A stretch of 11,801 nt of DNA from Caulobacteraceae bacterium. GTDB lineage: Bacteria > Pseudomonadota > Alphaproteobacteria > Caulobacterales > Caulobacteraceae. The position numbers and the translations under genes were made by a program. The notes under the pieces are model-generated. The model was not told the DNA's origin and did no database searches. It saw only the letters and a program-made list of their open reading frames with translations. Below, piece by piece: positions 7,552 to 11,801 of the stretch (the stretch's first letter is position 1; the number at the start of each line of letters is the position of its first letter). Where the stretch lies: NCBI GenBank assembly GCA_025351125.1, contig JANXWN010000230.1:1-11801 (forward strand), in the 5' to 3' direction.

Positions 7552-8369
7552 CGTCATCTTTTTTCGATCTGAATGCGACACATAATCCTCACCGCTGGTT
7601 TCTGCCGCTACACGACGGTTTATGCGTCGGGCCGCCCGGTAAGCTTTTCATGTTCGGTGGCGTGGGGCTCGCGGCGGCGATCAAAGCGATGGAACAGACC
7701 TGCGATCGCCCGGTGGCGTGGGCGACCGCGCAATACCTGTCCTTCGCCCGACCGCCCTCTATCCTTGACCTCGACGTCTGGGTTCCGATCCACGGCAAGC
7801 ACACCAGCCAGGCGCGGGTCGTTGCCCATGTCGGCGACAAGGAGATTCTCACGGTCAACGCCGCCTTGGGGTCGCGGCCCGATCCCCTCGATCAACAGTG
7901 GGTCACCGCCCCGGTCGTGCCACCGCCTGACGAATGCGAGGTGAGCGATCGTTGGCGCGGCGCCCAGACCGATCTGCATTCTCGCATCGAGGTTCGCGTC
8001 GCGCGCGGGCGTCACCAACGACCGTCCGAGCGCGGCGTCGGTAGCGACGACGGACGTCTGATTTTGTGGTCCCGCTCTCGCGAACAACAACCCGTCGACG
8101 CCGGTTTGTTGGCGATCATGGCCGATCACGTTCCGTCCGGTATCAGCGCCGCGCTGGGCCGTAACGCCGGCGGCAACAGCCTCGACAATACCATTCGTTT
8201 CCTGCGCATCGTTCCCACCGATTGGGTGCTGTGCGACATCACCATCACAGGCTTATCGAGCGGGGTCGCGCACGGTGACATCCGCTTGTTCGCCCAGGAC
8301 GGGCGCTTGATGGCGACAGCGGGTCAGTCGATGATCCTGCGTTATCACGACGACCGACCGGCGGGCTGA
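7548..8369 (+). CDS. Acyl-CoA thioesterase, TesB-like double hot-dog protein
   Basis: Probably hydrolyses an acyl-CoA to free acid and CoA in the cytoplasm. It has 273 residues, close to TesB (286). Seen: N-terminal hot-dog with FMFGGVGLAAAIKAMEQ (35-51; the hot-dog helix), VAWATAQYLSFARPPSILDL (57-76), and a C-terminal hot-dog with LLAIMADHVPSG (187-198), NSLDNTIRFLR (210-220), DIRLFAQDGRLMATAGQSMI (244-263) ending ILR. By alignment with E. coli TesB the catalytic triad Asp204/Thr228/Gln278 would be Asp193, Ser211 and Gln260; Ser for Thr is a conservative change. The middle (about 121-165) is divergent. The ATG at 7548 overlaps the flippase-like gene stop by 4 nt (ATGA), so translation is probably coupled. 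An upstream in-frame ATG at 7497 lies inside the previous gene and is not preferred. Substrate unknown. Confidence 0.85.
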   Translation: MTSSFFDLNATHNPHRWFLPLHDGLCVGPPGKLFMFGGVGLAAAIKAMEQTCDRPVAWATAQYLSFARPPSILDLDVWVPIHGKHTSQARVVAHVGDKEILTVNAALGSRPDPLDQQWVTAPVVPPPDECEVSDRWRGAQTDLHSRIEVRVARGRHQRPSERGVGSDDGRLILWSRSREQQPVDAGLLAIMADHVPSGISAALGRNAGGNSLDNTIRFLRIVPTDWVLCDITITGLSSGVAHGDIRLFAQDGRLMATAGQSMILRYHDDRPAG

Positions 8370-8387
8370 CGCCGCCGCGCCGCCCGC
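8360..8387. other. GC-rich hairpin between convergent genes
   Basis: GGCGG (8360-8364) can pair with CCGCC (8372-8376), or GCGGGC (8361-8366) with GCCCGC (8382-8387). No T-tract follows on either strand, so termination of the two converging transcripts here is only a possibility. Confidence 0.2.
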
Positions 8388-8407
8388 ACGAGGAACGCGA
8401 ACCGTCG

Positions 8408-9400
8408 TCACCCCGCCGTCAAAGCCCGGCATCCTACCATCAGTCGCGGTTTCCACGCTTCGAGAAAAACCGCGGGGTCGAGTTCGGGGCGTTGGTCCCG
8501 CCAACCGATTAGGGAGAGGCCGCGCAGCAACAAAAAGGGTGAAAGGCTTTCGTTTACCCCCGTCGGCAAGCGGCGCAGACGCGCGTAACCGGCCAAGAAC
8601 GCCTGGCGCAGCCCGGGAAAATCCGGGCGCGGCCAAGCGGAAAACAGGGCGACCGCCATGTCGAAGGCGTGCCAACCGAACGCCGCGTCGTCGAAATCGA
8701 TGACGCTCAGGGCGCCGGTTTGGCTTAATACGTTGCCCGGGTGCAGGTCGGCGTGGATCAGACCGAAAATCGCCCTGTCGCGGTCCATCAAGGCCAGTCG
8801 GGCGGCGATCTTCGCGCGGGCGGCGCCGGCGAGAGCGCGCTCTTCGGTGTTCAGCAACCGGCTTTCCCAAAACCGACCCCAAAGCGGCGCCGCGCCGACC
8901 AGCCCGTCAACATCAAGGCTGTGTCGTGTAAATTCTGCCGGCGGCGTCCAACCGGCGCTCTGATTGTGCAGCGAGGCCACGGTCTCGCCGAGGCGCGCGT
9001 AATGGCCCGGCGCCGGGGCGGGGCCCTCGCGATCGACGACATCGGACAGGAGCTCGCCCGGCGTCCACGCCGTGACGCCGGCAAAGCGTCGCTTCGCCGC
9101 CTCCGGTGTCTTGACGCTAACATACCAACCGCCGTCGCGCGCCCGAACGCCGCGCGGCGCGCTGACGGCGGCGTCGTTAAGCGCCCCGGTCCACGCGCGC
9201 TCCGACTCCAGCTCGGCCAGGGTATGATATCCGGGTCGATGCAAGCGCAGAACATAGCCGCCGCCCGCCGTGTCGGTCACCCGGCAGACGACGTTTTCGC
9301 CTACCGCGACCGGTTCGAGATGATCGACCTCGATCGGGAACGCGTGTAGAGCCTCGCGCGCGGCGATAAGGTAAGGCGCCGCGGCCGCCGGATCAGCCAC
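8408..9400 (-). CDS. APH-fold small-molecule kinase (hydroxylysine-kinase-like)
   Basis: A 330-residue phosphotransferase of the aminoglycoside phosphotransferase/choline kinase fold. Seen: an N-lobe GENVVCRVTDTAGGGYVLRL (34-53), a hinge region, the catalytic loop IHADLHPGN (215-223) with base Asp218 and metal-binding Asn223, and the metal motif VIDFDDAAFGWHAFD (233-247) with Asp235. The family phosphorylates hydroxyls of small amines (choline, ethanolamine, homoserine, hydroxylysine, aminoglycosides). The GTG at 9400 is chosen because it overlaps the PLP-enzyme stop by 8 nt and homology starts soon after; the frame is open further upstream but only antisense-like. Coupling to a phospho-lyase-type enzyme suggests it makes the O-phosphoamine that enzyme eliminates, as hydroxylysine kinase does. 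A resistance role is less likely. Substrate not proven. Confidence 0.85.
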   Translation of the reverse strand: MADPAAAAPYLIAAREALHAFPIEVDHLEPVAVGENVVCRVTDTAGGGYVLRLHRPGYHTLAELESERAWTGALNDAAVSAPRGVRARDGGWYVSVKTPEAAKRRFAGVTAWTPGELLSDVVDREGPAPAPGHYARLGETVASLHNQSAGWTPPAEFTRHSLDVDGLVGAAPLWGRFWESRLLNTEERALAGAARAKIAARLALMDRDRAIFGLIHADLHPGNVLSQTGALSVIDFDDAAFGWHAFDMAVALFSAWPRPDFPGLRQAFLAGYARLRRLPTGVNESLSPFLLLRGLSLIGWRDQRPELDPAVFLEAWKPRLMVGCRALTAG

Positions 9401-10718
9401 GTCGCTCGGCGACCACGCCGTCCCAGGCGGCCAGAAAGGCGTCCGCGTCCGCCATGGAAAACACCAGCGGTGGGCGGATCTTGACGACATTGTTGAAAAT
9501 GCCGGCGTTGCTGACGAGAAAACCTTTGTCGCGCAGGCCGCAGACGATGGCGAAAGCCAAGGCCGCGTCCGGCTCGCCTGTCGCGTCGACCAGTTCGATG
9601 CCCAGAAAAAGCCCGACGCCGCGCAAGTCGATGATCGCGTCCCATCGTCCCCGGCGGTTGAGAAGCGCGCCTTTTAGGGCCGCGCCGACGCGCGCGACAT
9701 TGGCCACCAAACCCTCTTGCTCGATGACGTCCAGCACCGCCATCCCCACCGCCGCCTGCAATGGACTGGAGGCAAAGGTGTTGAAATATCGGGTTTCGGC
9801 GCGGAACCCTTCGACCACCGCACGGCTGGCCGCGGTCGCGCCCAGGGGTAGGCCGGCGCCCATCGGCTTGCCGGTGACCACGATGTCGGGTCGAAACCCA
9901 ACGGCGTCGTAGCCCCACCATTGGCCTGTTCGGCCATAGCCGGCCTGCACCTCGTCGGCGATCATCAAACCGCCCGCCGCGTGCACCCGTTGCGTCGCTC
10001 GCGGCATAAAGCCGGGGGGAATGTCCGGTAAACCCTCGTTGGCCAGGATCGAACAGACGATGAAGGCGGCAAATCCACTGCCCGACGCCTTGAGGTCGTC
10101 GATGGCGTCGTCCAGCCGGTCTAGATAGGCGTCGGTGAGCGCCTCGCCCGTGAGGCCCGGCGTTATCGGCCTCAGCGTTTGCGGAAACGCGATGGCCCGC
10201 GCGTCGCGATCGACCGGCCCGGCCTCGCCGACCCGGGTCAGGCCGCCGACCCAAGCATTGCTGCCGTGATAGGTGGCGTCGGTACACACGATGCCGCGCG
10301 CGCCGGTAGCGATCCGCGCCATGCGCAGGGCGTTTTCCACCGCCTCAGTTCCGCTGCAACTGAAGACCACGCATTCGGTGACGCCCTGTAAGGCGGTCAA
10401 GCGCTCGGCCAGCGCGATCGCCCCTTCGTGCAGATAACGATTATGCGTATTGAGCGTCGCCTGCTGACGCGCCATCGCTTCGACCACGCGCGGATGCGCG
10501 TGCCCGACACACGGCACATTGTTGTACATATCGACGTAACGCCGCCCATCCACATCGAACACATAGGCGCCCTCGCCCCGCACAAGGTGCAATGGACGGT
10601 CGTAAAACAAGCGGGCGCCGGCGCCGAAAGCACGGTCGCGGCGGCGGATCAGGTCGTCGGTGGTAACAGATTGAGGCATTTGCGAATTTGAGCGTGCCGT
10701 GGGGAAGTCGCGGTTCAT
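9393..10718 (-). CDS. Class III PLP-dependent aminotransferase / phospho-lyase
   Basis: A 441-residue fold-type I PLP enzyme. Seen: LFYDRPLHLVRGEGAYVFDV (37-56), DMYNNVPCVGHAHPRVVEA (63-81), the phosphate-binding FSCSGTEAVENALRMAR (119-135), IADEVQAGYGRTG (253-265; Asp255 contacts the pyridine N), the Schiff-base lysine in VTGKPMGAGLP (Lys284), YFNTFASSPLQAAVGMAVLD (311-330) and DLRGVGLFLGIEL (364-376). The NNVP...GH, VTGKPMGAG and YFNTF stretches resemble the AGXT2L/PHYKPL branch, which eliminates phosphate and ammonia from ethanolamine-phosphate or 5-phosphohydroxylysine, more than ordinary transaminases. That fits the overlapping kinase gene. Two starts are possible: ATG at 10718 or ATG at 10679 (residue 14); neither has a clear ribosome site and the family usually starts nearer the second. 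The exact substrate is inference. Confidence 0.88.
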   Translation of the reverse strand: MNRDFPTARSNSQMPQSVTTDDLIRRRDRAFGAGARLFYDRPLHLVRGEGAYVFDVDGRRYVDMYNNVPCVGHAHPRVVEAMARQQATLNTHNRYLHEGAIALAERLTALQGVTECVVFSCSGTEAVENALRMARIATGARGIVCTDATYHGSNAWVGGLTRVGEAGPVDRDARAIAFPQTLRPITPGLTGEALTDAYLDRLDDAIDDLKASGSGFAAFIVCSILANEGLPDIPPGFMPRATQRVHAAGGLMIADEVQAGYGRTGQWWGYDAVGFRPDIVVTGKPMGAGLPLGATAASRAVVEGFRAETRYFNTFASSPLQAAVGMAVLDVIEQEGLVANVARVGAALKGALLNRRGRWDAIIDLRGVGLFLGIELVDATGEPDAALAFAIVCGLRDKGFLVSNAGIFNNVVKIRPPLVFSMADADAFLAAWDGVVAERRG

Positions 10719-10840
10719 AGCTGTTCGGCGCGGGGGGCGCGACGGGTAATGCGGCGTTCGTCGGCTTGTGGCTGGGTCCGGAGCAACCGGTCGTCAGCCG
10801 TCCCGTTCAATTCGGTGCGCCGGCGGAGTGACGACAGTTC
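10719..10840. other. Short intergenic spacer between MalG-type permease and PLP enzyme
   Basis: This 122-bp gap between two same-strand genes shows no strong hairpin with a T-run and no clear promoter, so the importer and the PLP enzyme/kinase pair could share a transcript. I see no small gene in it. Confidence 0.4.
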
Positions 10841-11677
10841 TTAACCCTTCACGCTGCCCGCCAACAGGCCCCGAATATAATACCGCTGCAAAACGACGAA
10901 CAGCAATAATACCGGGGTGACCGTCACCACCGCTCCGGCCATCATCAATTGGCTGTCCTGCGCGTGTTCTCGCGACAATGACGCGAGCGCGACAGGGAGT
11001 GTGTAGAGGTGGTCGTCGCTCAAGACGATCAACGGCCACATGAAATCATTCCAGGTGGCCAAAAAGGTAAAGGTGGCAAGCGTCACCATAATCGGTTGCA
11101 AGACCGGCAAAACGATTGAGCGAAAAATGCGGAACTCACTCGCGCCGTCAACCCGGGCCGCCTCCAGCAACTCATCGGGAATTGAGAGCGCGTATTGCCG
11201 GACCAAAAATATACCAAATACGCCCGCCGCAGTCGGGAGCAGGACGCCGCCAAAATTGTTGACCAGCCCAAGGGGCTTGAGCATGAGAAAGAGCGGGATC
11301 ATTGCAACTTGGCCGGGAATGACCAAAGTCCCGGTCAAAAGCTGAAACATTCGCTCGCGCCCGCCAAATCTCAGTTTGGCGAAGGCATAACCAGCGCTGA
11401 CGTTAAAGGTTAGCGACAGCACGGTGGCGGAGGAAGCCAAGATCAGACTGTTAACGAGATTACGGCCCATTGCATGATGGGCGAACAAGTCTTGATACGC
11501 GGCGATACTCGGTGCCTGCGGTAGCAGGGGAGGCGGAAAGGTGTCGGCTTCGCCTGAGTGCATGAACGACACCGACACCATCCACAGTAAAGGAAACAAC
11601 GCGATGATCGCCGCCAACACGAGCATTCCGTTGACCGCCGCGCCGGCCGCCAAGCGCTTTAGGCGGGGGCGCGCCAC
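10841..11677 (-). CDS. ABC sugar-type transporter permease, MalG/CUT1 family
   Basis: One of two inner-membrane permease subunits of a binding-protein-dependent importer of the carbohydrate-uptake CUT1 class, which import di- or oligosaccharides, glycerol-phosphate or similar polyols. The 278-residue length and six helices are typical. Seen: first helix GMLVLAAIIALFPLLWMVSV (17-36), NSLILASSATVLSLTFNVSA (76-95) with GYAFAKLRF (96-104), VIPGQVAMIPLFLMLK (119-134), the cytoplasmic EAA loop EAARVDGASEFRIFRSIVLP (172-191) that docks on the ATPase, TWNDFMWPL (208-216) and the short C-terminal tail RGLLAGSVKG (269-278). The GTG at 11677 is chosen because AGGGAGGT (11688-11681) sits just upstream and its first base overlaps the last base of the MalF-type stop (TAGTG). 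The binding protein and ATPase are not in the window; substrate unknown. Confidence 0.93.
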   Translation of the reverse strand: MARPRLKRLAAGAAVNGMLVLAAIIALFPLLWMVSVSFMHSGEADTFPPPLLPQAPSIAAYQDLFAHHAMGRNLVNSLILASSATVLSLTFNVSAGYAFAKLRFGGRERMFQLLTGTLVIPGQVAMIPLFLMLKPLGLVNNFGGVLLPTAAGVFGIFLVRQYALSIPDELLEAARVDGASEFRIFRSIVLPVLQPIMVTLATFTFLATWNDFMWPLIVLSDDHLYTLPVALASLSREHAQDSQLMMAGAVVTVTPVLLLFVVLQRYYIRGLLAGSVKG

Positions 11678-11801
11678 TAGACCTCCCTGCCCCTGGCAAT
11701 TCTCACCTGAACCAAGGTCACCGCGAGCATCATCGCGAACAGCAGGAAGGCAACCGCCGAGGCCGTGCCCAAGCTCCACCATTTGAAGCCCTGTTCATAC
11801 A
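11677..11801 (-). CDS. ABC sugar-type permease, MalF/CUT1 family, C-terminal 41 residues
   Basis: The 3' end of the partner permease, entering from the right edge. The readable residues start YEQGFKWWSLGTASAVAFLL, continue FAMMLAVTLVQVRIARG and end REV before a TAG. This is the last transmembrane helix and short basic tail typical of MalF/UgpA-like subunits, whose conserved LYxxAF..xxxGxASA motif appears here as YEQGFKWWSLGTASA. It overlaps the MalG-type start by 1 nt. The rest of the gene is outside the window. Confidence 0.85.
   Translation of the reverse strand, partial: YEQGFKWWSLGTASAVAFLLFAMMLAVTLVQVRIARGREV

Noticed and set aside
8253..8882. Minus-strand 209-codon frame across the thioesterase/kinase junction
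   Set aside because: Arg/Pro-rich out-of-frame translation of the kinase gene with no motif.
8408..9400. Aminoglycoside-resistance gene
   Set aside because: The fold fits, but overlap with a phospho-lyase-type enzyme and the absence of mobile-element context favour a metabolic kinase.
9301..10287. Minus-strand 328-codon frame inside the PLP enzyme gene
   Set aside because: A +1 shadow of the aminotransferase, rich in Arg and Gly, without conserved features.

Overview
The window is high-GC bacterial chromosome. Gene content points to an alphaproteobacterium, possibly Rhodospirillales-like: a short class I IlvC, a thyA-folA pair, trmD-rplS, a PEPxxWA-type C-terminal sorting signal and several GTG or TTG starts. 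This placement is inference from family resemblance, not from a marker phylogeny. I see no tRNA, rRNA, CRISPR array, insertion sequence or phage gene.

Layout. Positions 1-660 (-) hold the N-terminal two thirds of ketol-acid reductoisomerase (ilvC), cut by the window edge, with a candidate promoter behind it. Positions 797 to about 1235 are a small gene graveyard: a C-terminal fragment of what looks like an XRE-family regulator (-) abuts a two-piece, frame-shifted membrane-protein remnant (+). From 1313 (+) come thyA and folA, overlapping by 4 nt, a complete dTMP/tetrahydrofolate cycle. Positions 2810-3721 (+) encode an SMP-30/gluconolactonase-like beta-propeller enzyme. After about 300 bp of non-coding DNA with a candidate promoter, 4027-4578 (+) encodes a secreted PEPxxWA-CTERM protein closed by the best intrinsic terminator in the window. 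trmD and rplS follow (+), without the usual rpsP-rimM genes upstream. A short cysteine-containing secreted protein (5848-6201, -) converges on rplS.

Positions 6253-8369 (+) are a translationally coupled pair: a polytopic, flippase-like membrane protein and a TesB-like acyl-CoA thioesterase. Converging on it, all on the minus strand, are the end of a MalF-type ABC permease, a MalG-type ABC permease, a class III PLP enzyme of the phospho-lyase type and an APH-fold small-molecule kinase. The kinase and PLP enzyme overlap by 8 nt and resemble the hydroxylysine kinase / phosphohydroxylysine phospho-lyase (or ethanolamine-phosphate lyase) pair. They suggest a pathway that phosphorylates an amino alcohol and then eliminates phosphate and ammonia to give an aldehyde, perhaps fed by the upstream importer.

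No clearly new multi-gene system stands out. The most interesting points are the kinase/phospho-lyase/importer cluster, the flippase-thioesterase coupling, the sorted secreted protein placed where rimM normally sits, and the decayed genes fused in frame to the front of thyA.
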